A stretch of 64,000 nucleotides of DNA from Aliivibrio fischeri ATCC 7744 = JCM 18803 = DSM 507. Its GTDB lineage: Bacteria; Pseudomonadota; Gammaproteobacteria; Enterobacterales; Vibrionaceae. The notes beneath the pieces are model-generated. The model was given only the letters and a program-made list of their open reading frames with translations. It ran no database searches and had not been told where the DNA came from. Position numbers and translations under genes: made by a program. This document shows positions 9,339-20,538 of the stretch, piece after piece; the stretch's first letter is position 1; every line of letters begins with the position of its first letter. The DNA lies in assembly GCF_023983475.1 (NCBI RefSeq), contig NZ_CP092712.1, positions 496,001 to 560,000 on the forward strand. The letters run 5' to 3'.

Positions 9339-9753
9339 AGTAAAGCTCCGTACCGAGAAATTATGTTGTCGGTTTATTTGATCTGCTGCGATAGTAGATA
9401 ACGAATATTTCAGAAATATTACAGTGGAAGATAAAACTGTAATAAATGCGTCATATTCGATTATTTGAGTGAATGTGTGATTTTTACTTGTTTTAAGTTA
9501 TTGATATTGAATGATTTGAATGCGTTATTAGAAAATGGAATATAAATTATTTTTTGGGATTATTTTGTTCTATGTTGCGTTTGTATGACGCTTTTAAGAA
9601 TCTGGATGCGGAAAAAACGAATTATTTTGCTATTTATTATATTTTTTACGAAGTGTTTGCTATTACTGTAATAAATGACGTATCTTGCTTAAAGCAAAAC
9701 AATATTAACGATTATTGCAGTAATTCATAAAGTGAGTAATAAAAGGAATCGTA
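9339..9753. promoter_or_regulatory. nptA-nhaR divergent control region with ATTACAGT motifs
   Basis: This 415-bp AT-rich region has no gene. It holds a perfect inverted repeat TATTACAGT (9417-9425) / ACTGTAATA (9436-9444) with a 10-bp spacer. The 13-mer ACTGTAATAAATG occurs at 9436-9448 and again at 9665-9677. A related GCAGTAAT lies at about 9717-9724, and ATTACAGTAA recurs just after nhaR (about 10650). The spacing and dyad symmetry suggest operators for the LysR-type regulator encoded next door, but other regulators are possible. Confidence 0.55.
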
Positions 9754-10644
9754 ATGTCTCATTTAAACTATAACCATTTGTATTATTTTTGGATGGTATG
9801 CAAACAAGGCTCAGTAACTAAAGCGGCTGAGGCATTATTTCTTACTCCTCAAACGGTAACGGGTCAGATTAAAGCATTAGAAGATAGACTTGATGGAAAG
9901 TTAACTAAACGTAATGGTCGTAATATTGAGCCTACAGAGTTAGGGCAGCTTATTTATAAATATGCCGATCGTATGTTTGGTTTAAGTTATGAAATGCTAG
10001 ATATCGTAAATTATAGCCAACAGGCGAATGTATTATTTGATGTTGGTGTTGCTGATGCGCTTTCTAAAAGATTAGTAAGTAAGGTTCTTTCTACAACAGT
10101 ACCTGAAGATGCGTCCATTCACTTACGTTGTTTTGAATCAACACACGAACTATTACTAGAACAATTATCTCAACATAAATTGGATATGATCCTTTCAGAC
10201 TGTCCTGTAGATTCAAGCCAAAACTCAGGTTTATTCAGTAAAAAGTTGGGTGAATGTGAGATGAGCTTCTTTTGTTCAAAAGAACTTAAAGGAGTGACAT
10301 TTCCTGAGGTATTAGAAAAACATAAGGTACTAATCCCAGGTAGTCGTACTTCAATGGGAAGAAAAGTGGTTCAATGGTGCGATCAACAAGGCGTGACTCC
10401 TAATATTTTAGGCGAATTTGATGATGTTGCATTAATGAAAGCATTTGCTCGGGAAAATAATGCCGTCTTTTTAGCCCCTTCAGTATACATGAATGAAGCG
10501 GATTCTGATTTATCGCTACATAAGATTGCAGATGTTAGAGATCTTAAAGAAGAGTATTACGTTATTTTTGCAGAAAGAATGATACAGCACCCAGCAGTAA
10601 AAAGTATTTGTGAAGCAGACTTCTCTCATTTATTTGATTTTTAA
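9754..10644 (+). CDS. nhaR: LysR-family transcriptional activator NhaR
   Basis: A 296-residue LysR-type regulator. The N-terminal winged helix-turn-helix (about 5-63) contains [18 protein letters not shown], characteristic of NhaR, and the effector domain fills the rest. In E. coli NhaR activates the Na+/H+ antiporter nhaA in response to Na+ and also controls biofilm polysaccharide. nhaA is not adjacent here; the divergent neighbour is a Na+/phosphate transporter, so a Na+-linked regulatory connection is plausible. AAAAGGA lies 6 bases before the ATG. Confidence 0.92.
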   Translation: MSHLNYNHLYYFWMVCKQGSVTKAAEALFLTPQTVTGQIKALEDRLDGKLTKRNGRNIEPTELGQLIYKYADRMFGLSYEMLDIVNYSQQANVLFDVGVADALSKRLVSKVLSTTVPEDASIHLRCFESTHELLLEQLSQHKLDMILSDCPVDSSQNSGLFSKKLGECEMSFFCSKELKGVTFPEVLEKHKVLIPGSRTSMGRKVVQWCDQQGVTPNILGEFDDVALMKAFARENNAVFLAPSVYMNEADSDLSLHKIADVRDLKEEYYVIFAERMIQHPAVKSICEADFSHLFDF

Positions 10645-10707
10645 TTTGCAATTACAGTAAGTAACAAGCTAAATTAGCCAGAGCTAAATTAGATGATAGG
10701 TATCCAT

Positions 10708-11004
10708 ATGGACTTACAAATGATGGAAGATAATGCACCACAAGCAGTGACATTATTAAAAGCGATGGCTAACGAACGTAGATTGTTCATTTTGTGTTTA
10801 CTATTAGATGGCGAATTGTCGGTAGGTCAAATTGCAGAAAAATTAGAATTAAGCCAATCTGCACTGTCACAACATTTAGGTTGGTTACGTCGTGATGAGT
10901 TAGTATCAACAAGAAAAGAATCTCAAACGGTCTTTTACTCATTAAATAGTCAAGAAGTAAGATCTGTGATTCAATTACTACACGATTTATATTGTCAAAA
11001 GTAA
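10708..11004 (+). CDS. hlyU: ArsR/SmtB-family regulator HlyU
   Basis: A 98-residue winged-helix regulator with the recognition helix around SQSALSQHLGWLRRDELV. It closely resembles Vibrio HlyU in MANERRLFILCLLLDGELSVGQIAEKLELS. In pathogenic vibrios HlyU relieves H-NS silencing of haemolysin and RTX toxin genes; no toxin gene is near it here. I prefer ATG 10708 because GATAGG sits 6-11 bases upstream; an in-frame ATG at 10693 would add five residues. The nhaR-hlyU-rpsT order matches other vibrios. Confidence 0.88.
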   Translation: MDLQMMEDNAPQAVTLLKAMANERRLFILCLLLDGELSVGQIAEKLELSQSALSQHLGWLRRDELVSTRKESQTVFYSLNSQEVRSVIQLLHDLYCQK

Positions 11005-11062
11005 GTTATAGAGAAAAGGAGAGGAAGGGGTTGTAAGAGTTTTTTCTTCAAATTGCAGATAT

Positions 11063-11090
11063 AAAAAAACCGACCTAAGTCGGTTTTTTC
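11063..11090. terminator. bidirectional terminator between hlyU and rpsT
   Basis: A stem of AAAAAACCGAC-type arms around a CTAA loop (ACCGAC / GTCGGT core), with A and T runs on both sides. It serves hlyU and the convergent rpsT. Confidence 0.9.
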
Positions 11091-11118
11091 TTATTTCTAA
11101 CTGAGAATCAAATTTCTA

Positions 11119-11379
11119 TTAAAGAGCTTTGATTGCAGCAGTGAAACGCGCTTTATGACGTGCAGCTTTATTCTTATGAATAAGGCCTTTAGTCGCCATG
11201 CGGTCTAGAAGTGGAGTTGCAGTTGCTAGTGCAGCAGTTGCAGCTTCTTTATCGCCAGCTTCGATAGCTGCGATAGTTTTTTTCATGTAAGTGCGCATCA
11301 TTGAACGACGGCTAGCGTTGTGCTGGCGACGTCTTTCAGCTTGAGTTGCGCGCTTCTTAGCAGATTTACTATTTGCCAA
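11119..11379 (-). CDS. rpsT: 30S ribosomal protein S20
   Basis: A small basic protein (86 residues) with the S20 sequence [33 protein letters not shown]. It binds 16S rRNA early in 30S assembly. I place the start at the TTG codon at 11377-11379, preceded by GGGAG. E. coli rpsT also uses a UUG start, which is part of its translational autoregulation. An upstream ATG would add 23 unrelated residues and is rejected. Confidence 0.96.
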   Translation of the reverse strand: MANSKSAKKRATQAERRRQHNASRRSMMRTYMKKTIAAIEAGDKEAATAALATATPLLDRMATKGLIHKNKAARHKARFTAAIKAL

Positions 11380-11426
11380 GGGTCTAACTCCCAAAAACGT
11401 AGTTCGGTGACAATTTAAGGTCGGGA

Positions 11427-11455
11427 AATATGCACCCTTTGAACCCAAATGTCAA
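11427..11455 (-). promoter_or_regulatory. sigma-70 promoter of rpsT
   Basis: On the minus strand, TTGACA (11455-11450) is separated by exactly 17 bp from CATATT (11432-11427), about 50 bp before the TTG start. Confidence 0.7.
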
Positions 11456-11601
11456 ATGATTTGTGTAAAAACCAAGCTGTCTCAAACAAAAGTTTGATGA
11501 AACTGGCAAAACACGGTTAAGATGACGTGCATTCTAACAGCATTTTTTCCAGTTAGTAAGCTCTTTATGGTCATCATTACCATCTTTATGAGGTTTTTTT
11601 T

Positions 11602-13161
11602 GTGAGTAAACGACTTTTACGTTCTGGCTTAATAGTCAGCATCATGACTTTAGTGTCTCGAGTTCTCGGTTTAGTCCGTGATGTCGTGGTTGCAAATCTT
11701 ATGGGAGCAGGAGCATCGGCTGATGTTTTCTTCTTTGCAAATAAGATCCCCAACTTTTTACGTCGTCTATTTGCAGAGGGCGCTTTTTCTCAAGCATTTG
11801 TCCCTGTTTTAACTGAATATCATGCTAGTGGAGACGATAATAAGACACGAGAATTAATTGCAAAAGCCTCGGGAACATTGGGCGTATTAGTTACCATTGT
11901 TACCTTCTTTGGTATTATCGGCTCAGGTGTCGTTACCGCATTATTTGGGGCGGGATGGTTTATGGACTGGCTAAATGATGGTCCAGCAGCACCTAAATTT
12001 GAGCTGGCCAGCTTTCTTTTAAAAATTACCTTTCCTTATTTATGGTTTATCACATTTGTAGCCTTGTCTGGGGCCATTTTAAACACTCTTGGTAAGTTTG
12101 CCGTTTCTTCTTTTACACCTGTTTTCCTTAATATAGCTATTATTGCGTGTGCATATTTTGTCTCTCCTAATTTGGAGCAGCCAGAAATCGGTTTAGCAAT
12201 AGGTGTCTTTTTAGGCGGTTTAATCCAATTCTTATTCCAACTTCCATTTCTTTATAAAGCAAAGATGTTAGTTCGCCCACAATGGGGGTGGAATGATCCT
12301 GGTGTGGTAAAAATCAGAACCTTAATGATCCCAGCATTATTTGGTGTGTCTGTTAGTCAAATCAACTTATTATTTGATACCTTTATTGCCAGCTTTTTAG
12401 CGACGGGCTCGATCAGTTGGCTCTATTATTCAGATCGTCTGTTAGAGTTTCCTTTAGGGCTATTTGGTATTGCTATTGCAACCGTGATATTACCAGCATT
12501 ATCACGTAAACATGTCGATGCCGAAGGCGATGGATTCTCGCAAACTATGGATTGGGGGGTGAGAATGGTGATTTTACTTGGTATTCCAGCCATGCTGGGC
12601 TTAATGGTATTGGCCAAACCAATGCTCATGGTTTTGTTTATGCGTGGTGAGTTTTCTCCAAATGATGTACACCAAGCTTCTCTGTCCTTATTGGCTTACG
12701 CATCTGGTTTGCTGAACTTTATGTTAATTAAGGTATTAGCGCCTGGTTATTATGCTCGTCAAGATACTAAAACACCAGTTCGTTACGGTATCATTGCCAT
12801 GGTAACTAACATGTTCTTTAATGCTATTTTTGCTTATTTTTATGGCTATGTTGGTCTTGCTATGGCGACAGCATTATCTGCATTAGTTAATATGGTTCTC
12901 TTATATAGAGGACTGCATTTAGCAAACGTATATAAATTATCAAAAGAGACGGTATTTTTTGTATTGAAGCTAATTGTGTCAGGTGGTGTTATGGTATCTA
13001 TTTTACTGTGGCTGATGCCGAGCATGAGCATCTGGTTAGAGTGGAATTTGGCTAAGCGAGTGATGATGCTATTTGCCTTTATTGGTTTAGGTGCCACTTC
13101 TTACTTAATCACAGCAATTGTATTTGGATTGCGCCCTCGTCATTTAAGAGCATCAGTCTAA
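11602..13161 (+). CDS. murJ: lipid II flippase MurJ
   Basis: MurJ flips undecaprenyl-linked lipid II across the inner membrane for peptidoglycan synthesis. The 519-residue protein has about 14 membrane spans and the family signatures SRVLGLVRDVVVANLMGAGA (19-38) and FANKIPNFLRRLFAEGAFSQAF (about 45-66). The start is GTG (SKRLLRSG follows), with TATGAGG upstream. It lies before ribF-ileS-lspA, the order also seen in E. coli relatives apart from local differences. Confidence 0.95.
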   Translation: MSKRLLRSGLIVSIMTLVSRVLGLVRDVVVANLMGAGASADVFFFANKIPNFLRRLFAEGAFSQAFVPVLTEYHASGDDNKTRELIAKASGTLGVLVTIVTFFGIIGSGVVTALFGAGWFMDWLNDGPAAPKFELASFLLKITFPYLWFITFVALSGAILNTLGKFAVSSFTPVFLNIAIIACAYFVSPNLEQPEIGLAIGVFLGGLIQFLFQLPFLYKAKMLVRPQWGWNDPGVVKIRTLMIPALFGVSVSQINLLFDTFIASFLATGSISWLYYSDRLLEFPLGLFGIAIATVILPALSRKHVDAEGDGFSQTMDWGVRMVILLGIPAMLGLMVLAKPMLMVLFMRGEFSPNDVHQASLSLLAYASGLLNFMLIKVLAPGYYARQDTKTPVRYGIIAMVTNMFFNAIFAYFYGYVGLAMATALSALVNMVLLYRGLHLANVYKLSKETVFFVLKLIVSGGVMVSILLWLMPSMSIWLEWNLAKRVMMLFAFIGLGATSYLITAIVFGLRPRHLRASV

Positions 13162-13251
13162 ATTAAGAATTGCTTTTGTTCAGTGGTTTGAATGAGTACA
13201 TTAGTATATAATTCGTCAGTTTTTTTAAGCGAATAAATTGATATTGAGATA

Positions 13252-14184
13252 ATGGAATTAATCCGAGGTATTCACAATATTACGCCAGACCATAAAGGCT
13301 GCGTAATGACGATAGGTAATTTTGATGGTGTTCATTTAGGACATCAGCAAGTATTACAACAAGTTAAGTCTAAAGCTAAAGAGCTAGGCTTACCGTCTGT
13401 CGTAATGACTTTTGAGCCTCAACCTATGGAGTTTTTTGCAAAAGAAAAGGCTCCGGCACGATTAACTCGTTTACGAGATAAATTTGTTCAGCTTAAAAAG
13501 CTAGAAATAGAACGTTTATTATGTATTAATTTTAATCAGAAATTTGCAGAACAAAGTGCTGATGAGTTTGTCGAAGACTTGTTGGTGAGACTGTTGGGTG
13601 TTAAGTTTCTGGTTGTGGGTGATGATTTCTGTTTTGGTAAACACCGCAAAGGAAATTTTGCCATGTTGCAAGAAGCAGGTAAAAAACATGGCTTTGAAGT
13701 GGTGAACACACAAAGTTTTTGCCTACAGCAACAACGAGTAAGTAGCACAGCAATACGTTCTGCACTTTTACATAATAAATTAGATGATGTCGCAACCATG
13801 TTAGGGCGACATTATAGTATTACAGGTCGTGTATCCCACGGTCGAAAATTAGGACGAACCATAGGTTTTCCTACAGCGAATATCCCATTAAAACGTTGTG
13901 TTTCTCCTGTCTCTGGCGTGTATGTTGTGCAAGCTAAAGATAGCGAAGGGAAACAATTAGGTGGTGTTGCCAATATCGGTCATCGCCCAACGGTAAATGG
14001 CGCTCGTCAGCAACTTGAAGTTCATTTCTTTGACTATAAAGGAAATCTTTATGGCCAGCAGTTGGATGTTGAATTGCTTTATAAATTAAGAGACGAGCAT
14101 AAATTTGAGTCTTTTGACGCTCTAAAACAACAAATAGAATTAGATTCTCAGGCAGCGCGGGTGTGGCTGTCTGAAAATAGATAA
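13252..14184 (+). CDS. ribF: bifunctional riboflavin kinase/FAD synthetase RibF
   Basis: RibF phosphorylates riboflavin to FMN and adenylylates FMN to FAD. The N-terminal nucleotidyltransferase domain carries GNFDGVHLGHQ (22-32). The C-terminal kinase domain has GRTIGFPTANI (about 201-211) and NIGHRPTVNG. Length 310 matches the family. TATAAT at 13207-13212 may be its promoter. It lies 36 bp upstream of ileS, the conserved ribF-ileS-lspA arrangement. Confidence 0.95.
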   Translation: MELIRGIHNITPDHKGCVMTIGNFDGVHLGHQQVLQQVKSKAKELGLPSVVMTFEPQPMEFFAKEKAPARLTRLRDKFVQLKKLEIERLLCINFNQKFAEQSADEFVEDLLVRLLGVKFLVVGDDFCFGKHRKGNFAMLQEAGKKHGFEVVNTQSFCLQQQRVSSTAIRSALLHNKLDDVATMLGRHYSITGRVSHGRKLGRTIGFPTANIPLKRCVSPVSGVYVVQAKDSEGKQLGGVANIGHRPTVNGARQQLEVHFFDYKGNLYGQQLDVELLYKLRDEHKFESFDALKQQIELDSQAARVWLSENR

Positions 14185-14220
14185 CATTTCATTTCGCCCA
14201 AGTAACGGAATTAAGAATCA

Positions 14221-17079
14221 ATGAGTGACTATAAAGATACCTTGAACCTGCCAGAAACAGGATTCCCAATGCGTGGTAACTTGGCTAATCGTGAGCCAGA
14301 AATGCTTAAGCGTTGGTACGATGAAGACCTTTACGGTGAAATCCGTAAAGCGAAAAAAGGTAAGAAATCGTTCGTATTACACGACGGCCCTCCTTATGCA
14401 AATGGTGACATCCATATTGGTCACGCACTAAACAAGATTCTTAAAGACATTATTATTAAGTCGAAAACACTTTCTGGTTTCGATGCGCCGTATGTTCCAG
14501 GTTGGGACTGCCACGGTCTACCAATCGAATTAATGGTAGAAAAGAAAAAAGGTAAGCCGGGTCAAAAGATCTCTGCTGCTGAATTCCGTGAAGAATGTCG
14601 TAAATATGCGGCAGGCCAAGTTGAAGGTCAAAAAGAGAGCTTCAAACGTCTAGGCGTTATGGGCGAGTGGGATAAACCTTACCGCACAATGGATTTTGGT
14701 ACTGAAGCAAACATTATTCGTTCTTTAGGTAAAATTGCTGACCAAGGCCACTTATTGAAAGGTTTCAAACCTGTTCACTGGTGTACGGATTGTGGTTCTG
14801 CACTAGCTGAAGCGGAAGTTGAATACCAAGATAAAGTATCTCCATCAATTGATGTACGTTTTGTTGCCGCTGACGAAGCTGCTACATTAGCGAAATTCAG
14901 CACGCCTGAAGGCCATCAAGGTGAAGGTGAATTATCAGTTGTTATCTGGACAACAACACCTTGGACTCTTCCTGCAAACCGTGCTGTAGCATTACACGCA
15001 GATCTTGAGTACGTATTAGTACAAGTAGAAGCACACGGTGAGCAAAAAGCACAACGTCTGATCCTTGCATCTGAACTGGCTAAGTCAGTATTAGATCGTG
15101 CAAACATCGAACATTACCATAACTTAGGTTTTGCTAAAGGTTCTGATTTAGAGCTTCTTCAATTTAACCACCCATTCTACAACTTTACGGTTCCTGCAAT
15201 TTTAGGTGAACACGTAACGACTGATTCTGGTACAGGTATTGTTCATACCGCTCCTGGTCATGGTCAAGAAGACTTCGTGGTTGGTAAAAAATACGATTTA
15301 GAAATCGCAAACCCAGTTGGTTCAAATGGCGTATACCTTCCTGATACTGAGCTATTTGCTGGCCAACACGTATTCAAAGCTAACGATTCAGTTCTTGAAG
15401 TACTAAAAGAAAAAGGTGCATTACTGCATCATCACGCGTATGAGCACAGCTACCCACATTGCTGGAGACATAAAACGCCAATCATCTTCCGTGCAACGCC
15501 ACAATGGTTCATCTCAATGGATCAAGCGGGTCTTCGTGCAAAAGCGTTAGAAGAAGTGAAGAGTGTTGAGTGGATGCCTGAATGGGGTCAAAACCGCATT
15601 GAAGGTATGATCGAAGGCCGTCCTGAATGGTGTATCTCTCGTCAACGTACTTGGGGCGTGCCAATTGCTCTGTTTGTACATAAAGAAACCGCTGAATTGC
15701 ACCCTGATTCACTAGAGCTAATTGAAAAAGTAGCGAAACTAGTTGAAGAAAAAGGCATTCAAGCATGGTGGGATGTTGATGCCGCTGAGCTTATGGGCGA
15801 AGAAGATGCTGCAAACTACGAAAAAGTTTTAGATACTTTAGACGTATGGTTTGATTCTGGCGTAACTCACTTCTCTGTTGTTGATTCTCGTGAAGAATAC
15901 AACTTCCCAGAAGAAGAGAGAACGCACAGTGCAGATCTTTACCTAGAAGGTTCAGATCAACACCGTGGTTGGTTCCAATCGTCGTTGATCTCATCAGTAG
16001 CGATGAAAGGTAAAGCACCTTACCGCCAAGTACTAACACACGGTTTCGTGGTGGATGGTAACGGTCGTAAGATGTCTAAATCTATCGGTAACGTTGTTGC
16101 ACCTAAAGATGTAACAAACAAACTAGGCGCAGATATTCTTCGTCTATGGGTAGCATCTACTGATTACACTAACGAAGTTGCAGTTTCTGATGAAATTCTA
16201 AAACGTTCAGCTGACGCATACCGTCGTATTCGTAATACAGCTCGCTTCTTCTTAGCAAACTTAAGTGGCTTTAATCCAGCAACAGATATCGTTCCTGCAG
16301 AAGAAATGGTAGCGTTAGATCGTTGGGCTGTTGGTCGTGCATTTGCAGCACAGCAAGAGATTATCAAATCTTACGATGAATATAACTTACACGAAGTAAC
16401 TCAACGTTTGATGCACTTCTGTTCAATCGAAATGGGTTCTTTCTACTTAGACGTAATTAAAGATCGTCAATACACAGCGAAGAAGGGCGGCCACGCTCAA
16501 CGCAGTTGTCAAACGGCACTTTACTACATCGTAGAAGCATTAGTTCGTTGGATGGCTCCTATCATGTCATTCACTGCTGATGAAATCTGGAATGAAATGC
16601 CAGGTGAGCGTGAGAAATTTGTATTTACAGGTGAATGGTACCAAGGCCTGTTTGATCTTGCTGAAGGTGAAGAGTTCAATAATGAATTCTGGACTGATAT
16701 CCAAGCAGTTCGTGCTTCTGTAAATAAATTACTTGAAGCTGCTCGTGGTGAAAAAGTGATCGGTGGCGCACTTCAAGCAGAAGTAACGCTGTACGCTGAT
16801 GATGCATTAATTGCTAAAATCAACAAATTAGAAGATGAACTGCGTTTTGTTCTTCTAACTTCAGCTGCAACGGTTAAACCACTGAGCGAGAAAACAGAAT
16901 CAGCGAAAGCAACAGAATTAGATGGTCTGTTTGTTGACGTTGTTGCTTCTGAAGCGGCGAAGTGTGAGCGTTGTTGGCACCATGTTGCTGATGTAGGTAC
17001 TATCGAGGGCCATGAAGAAGTATGTGGTCGTTGTGTATCTAATATTGACGGCGAAGGCGAAGAGCGTAAATTTGCATAA
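14221..17079 (+). CDS. ileS: isoleucyl-tRNA synthetase
   Basis: A class I synthetase of 952 residues. It has the HIGH-type motif [11 protein letters not shown] (58-68), an editing domain, the KMSKS loop (617-621) and a C-terminal zinc finger with CERC and CGRC. It charges tRNA-Ile and edits valine. Codon use is that of a highly expressed gene. Its TAA overlaps the lspA ATG by one base, so the two are translationally coupled. Confidence 0.98.
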   Translation: MSDYKDTLNLPETGFPMRGNLANREPEMLKRWYDEDLYGEIRKAKKGKKSFVLHDGPPYANGDIHIGHALNKILKDIIIKSKTLSGFDAPYVPGWDCHGLPIELMVEKKKGKPGQKISAAEFREECRKYAAGQVEGQKESFKRLGVMGEWDKPYRTMDFGTEANIIRSLGKIADQGHLLKGFKPVHWCTDCGSALAEAEVEYQDKVSPSIDVRFVAADEAATLAKFSTPEGHQGEGELSVVIWTTTPWTLPANRAVALHADLEYVLVQVEAHGEQKAQRLILASELAKSVLDRANIEHYHNLGFAKGSDLELLQFNHPFYNFTVPAILGEHVTTDSGTGIVHTAPGHGQEDFVVGKKYDLEIANPVGSNGVYLPDTELFAGQHVFKANDSVLEVLKEKGALLHHHAYEHSYPHCWRHKTPIIFRATPQWFISMDQAGLRAKALEEVKSVEWMPEWGQNRIEGMIEGRPEWCISRQRTWGVPIALFVHKETAELHPDSLELIEKVAKLVEEKGIQAWWDVDAAELMGEEDAANYEKVLDTLDVWFDSGVTHFSVVDSREEYNFPEEERTHSADLYLEGSDQHRGWFQSSLISSVAMKGKAPYRQVLTHGFVVDGNGRKMSKSIGNVVAPKDVTNKLGADILRLWVASTDYTNEVAVSDEILKRSADAYRRIRNTARFFLANLSGFNPATDIVPAEEMVALDRWAVGRAFAAQQEIIKSYDEYNLHEVTQRLMHFCSIEMGSFYLDVIKDRQYTAKKGGHAQRSCQTALYYIVEALVRWMAPIMSFTADEIWNEMPGEREKFVFTGEWYQGLFDLAEGEEFNNEFWTDIQAVRASVNKLLEAARGEKVIGGALQAEVTLYADDALIAKINKLEDELRFVLLTSAATVKPLSEKTESAKATELDGLFVDVVASEAAKCERCWHHVADVGTIEGHEEVCGRCVSNIDGEGEERKFA

Positions 17080-17594
17080 TGACTAGCGATAAGAAAACAT
17101 TACCGCTGCTTAAAGAATCAGGACTCCGCTGGCTATGGCTAGCGGGGATCATCTTTATGGCAGACATCAGCATCAAATTGTTTGTGATGAAAGAAATGGG
17201 TTATGGTTGGGCAAACCGCATTGAAGTATTGCCTTTCTTCAACTTTCTTTATGTTCATAACTATGGTGCAGCATTTAGCTTTTTAAGTGATCAAGCTGGT
17301 TGGCAACGTTGGTTTTTTACTGGCATTGCTATTAGCGTATGTGGTTTGTTAGTTTATTGGATGCGTAAAGCTCCGCAGAAAGATAAATTGAATAATATTG
17401 CTTATGCACTGATCATTGGTGGTGCTATTGGTAATGTTTTTGATCGCTTAGTTCATGGTTTCGTTGTCGATTATCTCGATTTTTATTGGGGTAACTATCA
17501 TTGGCCAGCATTCAATTTAGCGGATGCAGCTATATGTATCGGTGCGGGTTTGATCATTTTGGATGGTCTCCGCTCTGGTAAAAAAGAGCAATAA
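17079..17594 (+). CDS. lspA: lipoprotein signal peptidase II LspA
   Basis: LspA cleaves the signal peptide of diacylglyceryl-modified prolipoproteins, downstream of Lgt. The 171-residue protein has four likely membrane spans and the two catalytic aspartates, in GNVFDRL (Asp122) and FNLADAAI (Asp149). The [10 protein letters not shown] motif (60-69) is present. It is coupled to ileS by TAATG. Confidence 0.96.
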   Translation: MTSDKKTLPLLKESGLRWLWLAGIIFMADISIKLFVMKEMGYGWANRIEVLPFFNFLYVHNYGAAFSFLSDQAGWQRWFFTGIAISVCGLLVYWMRKAPQKDKLNNIAYALIIGGAIGNVFDRLVHGFVVDYLDFYWGNYHWPAFNLADAAICIGAGLIILDGLRSGKKEQ

Positions 17595-17616
17595 AACTCA
17601 TAGAGCATAATCAATG

Positions 17617-17650
17617 AACGCTACCCGAGCAGTCGAGTGGCGTTTTTTTT
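17617..17650 (+). terminator. candidate terminator or attenuator between lspA and fkpB
   Basis: An 8-bp stem AACGCTAC / GTGGCGTT (one G-U pair) with a 12-base loop is followed by eight T. The loop is large, so this may be a partial terminator inside the operon. Confidence 0.55.
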
Positions 17651-17665
17651 CAAGGAAAGATTGAA

Positions 17666-18094
17666 ATGAAAATAGAAAATAACAGTGAAGTTACCCTACA
17701 TTTCACAATAAAATTAAAAGATGGATCGGTTGCGGATAGTACACACAGTTCAGGTAAACCAGCAAAATTTACTATGGGTGATGGTAGCTTAAGTGAAAAT
17801 TTTGAGAAATGTTTACTTGGTTTAGAAGCTGAGCAAGCTAAAAGCATTGAATTATGTGCTGAAGATGCATTTGGCTTACCAAATCCTGATAATATACATC
17901 ATATGGATAGAAATCGTTTTGTTGGTGATGCTGCGGCTGAAGTCGGTACTATTATGGCTTTCAGTGGTCCTGATGGAATGGATATCCCGGGCATCATTAC
18001 AGAGATTGCTGGTGACTCAGTGACGGTTGATTTTAATCACCCATTAGCAGGTCAAGATGTTATCTTTGACGTAGAGATTGTAGCGGTTGGTTAA
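17666..18094 (+). CDS. fkpB: FKBP-type peptidyl-prolyl isomerase FkpB (SlpA)
   Basis: A 142-residue SlyD-like isomerase consisting of an FKBP domain with an inserted chaperone flap. Conserved pieces include FTMGDGSLSENFEKCLLGLE and NHPLAGQDVIFDVEIV. It lacks the histidine-rich tail of SlyD, which fits FkpB. In E. coli fkpB also sits between lspA and ispH. ATG 17666 follows AAGGAAAGATTGAA. Confidence 0.92.
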   Translation: MKIENNSEVTLHFTIKLKDGSVADSTHSSGKPAKFTMGDGSLSENFEKCLLGLEAEQAKSIELCAEDAFGLPNPDNIHHMDRNRFVGDAAAEVGTIMAFSGPDGMDIPGIITEIAGDSVTVDFNHPLAGQDVIFDVEIVAVG

Positions 18095-18118
18095 TCCAAC
18101 ACAATAAAGAGATAAAAA

Positions 18119-19063
18119 ATGAAAATAGTATTAGCTAACCCTCGTGGCTTTTGTGCTGGCGTAGATCGTGCCATTAGCATTGTTGAACGCGCTTTAGAGT
18201 TATATGAAGCACCTATTTATGTTCGTCATGAGGTAGTGCATAACCGGTTTGTTGTTGAAGGATTAAAACAACGCGGTGCTATTTTTGTTGAGGAATTGCA
18301 TGAAGTACCTGACGATAATATTGTTATTTTTTCAGCTCATGGTGTCTCACAAGCAGTTCGTAAAGAAGCGAAAGAACGAGCATTAACGGTGTTTGATGCA
18401 ACTTGCCCATTAGTGACAAAAGTGCATATGGAAGTGGCTCGTGCAAGTAAGAAAAATATTGAAGTTGTATTAATTGGTCACGCAGGACATCCAGAAGTCG
18501 AAGGTACAATGGGGCAGTATGCAAGTGATTCTGCTGGAATGTATTTAGTTGAAACACCTGATGATGTAATTAAATTAAATGTAAAAGATCCATCGAATCT
18601 TCACTATGTAAGCCAAACAACATTATCTGTTGATGAAACTGCTGATGTGATTGATGAGTTACGTCGAGTATTTCCTGACATTCAAGGGCCACGTAAAGAT
18701 GATATTTGTTATGCAACACAAAACCGCCAAGATGCGGTGCGTGATATGGCAAGCCAAGTGGATGTGATGATTGTCGTCGGTTCTAAAAACTCTTCAAATT
18801 CAAACCGCTTACGCGAATTATCTGAAAAACTAGGGACAACGAGTTATTTAATTGATTGTCCTGAAGATCTTAAAGAAGAATGGTTAACAGACCAAGCTAA
18901 AGTTGGCGTTACTGCTGGAGCTTCGGCTCCTGAAGAGTTAGTTAACCAAATTATTGAACAAGTAAAAGCATTTGGTGGAACGGCTGTTGAAGAATTAACT
19001 GGTCGTGAAGAAAATATGTTTTTTGAAGTGCCAAAAGAATTGCAAATCAAAACGGTATCTTAA
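18119..19063 (+). CDS. ispH: 4-hydroxy-3-methylbut-2-enyl diphosphate reductase IspH
   Basis: This is the last enzyme of the MEP isoprenoid pathway, reducing HMBPP to IPP and DMAPP. The three [4Fe-4S]-ligating cysteines are Cys12 (GFCAGVD), Cys96 (ATCPLV) and Cys197 ([10 protein letters not shown]). The catalytic Glu126 is in GHPEVEG. All match E. coli numbering. Length is 314 residues. It sits 24 bp after fkpB. Confidence 0.97.
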   Translation: MKIVLANPRGFCAGVDRAISIVERALELYEAPIYVRHEVVHNRFVVEGLKQRGAIFVEELHEVPDDNIVIFSAHGVSQAVRKEAKERALTVFDATCPLVTKVHMEVARASKKNIEVVLIGHAGHPEVEGTMGQYASDSAGMYLVETPDDVIKLNVKDPSNLHYVSQTTLSVDETADVIDELRRVFPDIQGPRKDDICYATQNRQDAVRDMASQVDVMIVVGSKNSSNSNRLRELSEKLGTTSYLIDCPEDLKEEWLTDQAKVGVTAGASAPEELVNQIIEQVKAFGGTAVEELTGREENMFFEVPKELQIKTVS

Positions 19064-19093
19064 TACTTCACATAGTAGTGAATAAAAATTTAA

Positions 19094-19945
<852 letters not shown>

Positions 19946-19953
19946 TTATTATT

Positions 19954-19985
19954 AAGCCCGAATCAATGTGATTCGGGCTTTTTTT
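19954..19985 (+). terminator. intrinsic terminator after dapB
   Basis: A perfect 12-bp stem AAGCCCGAATCA / TGATTCGGGCTT with a 3-base ATG loop is followed by a T run. Confidence 0.93.
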
Positions 19986-20399
19986 AACTAAAGCCCTGTA
20001 ATGGTAATAACTTGAAGAGGAGATACTAACTATTTATCTTTAATTTATTATAATCACTTATTATTCACGAATAATGCTCGGTATATCTTAGTTTTTTCTA
20101 TTCTTATAAATCTAACTTCTTCTTGTTTTAAATTAAATTATACAGGGAGTGCTTATGGTTTTTTGTGGTTTTGTTTATGTTTTTAATTGAGATGGTTGTT
20201 TTTGTAACTTTTCTTTGCTGTTTATCGTTTGCTTTGATCTGATGCTTAAATTAATCATTCTGAAAAATGATTTTTTGATGCAAAAACTCATTAAGAGCAA
20301 AAAAGCATCAATTTTAGCTTTAAAAGTATCATTTTTGACCTTGTATATTGATTTTTAGTTTGAGTTGGCCGAAAAAGTTATTTAATAATGTGTTTTTGG
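19986..20399. other. AT-rich non-coding region upstream of carA promoters
   Basis: No gene is supported here. It contains a perfect dyad ATTATTC-AC-GAATAAT (20060-20075). A second inverted repeat, TTGATGC (about 20274-20280) / GCATCAA (about 20304-20310), is also present. An 11-codon open frame (ATG 20155, ending TGA) has a good GGGAG site 7 bases upstream, but nothing else supports it. In E. coli the upstream car region binds several pyrimidine and purine regulators; I recognise none of those sites here. Confidence 0.4.
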
Positions 20400-20428
20400 T
20401 TGACAGTTAATCTATACATCTCTAAAAT
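20400..20428 (+). promoter_or_regulatory. strong sigma-70 promoter of carAB (P1-like)
   Basis: A consensus TTGACA (20400-20405) is separated by exactly 17 bp from TAAAAT (20423-20428). Transcription would start near 20435, leaving about 100 nt of leader before carA. Confidence 0.72.
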
Positions 20429-20487
20429 TTCGCCAATTTGTCAAAAATCGAGCTTGTAGTTTGTTTTTTGGGTTTTAAAAAAATAGT

Positions 20488-20526
20488 TTTGCATATATAT
20501 TGATGTGAAATGAATGATTATTATGT
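20488..20526 (+). promoter_or_regulatory. tandem ARG boxes (ArgR operator) before carA
   Basis: Two 18-bp ARG-box-like elements lie at 20488-20505 (core TGCATATATATTGA) and 20509-20526 (core TGAATGATTATTAT), separated by exactly 3 bp. That is the classic two-box ArgR hexamer operator. Each has two mismatches to TGAATWWWWATTCA. They end just before the Shine-Dalgarno site and overlap an AT-rich, -10-like stretch, as E. coli carP2 does. Arginine repression is inferred. Confidence 0.68.
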
Positions 20527-20538
20527 TTGGAGGTTGTC

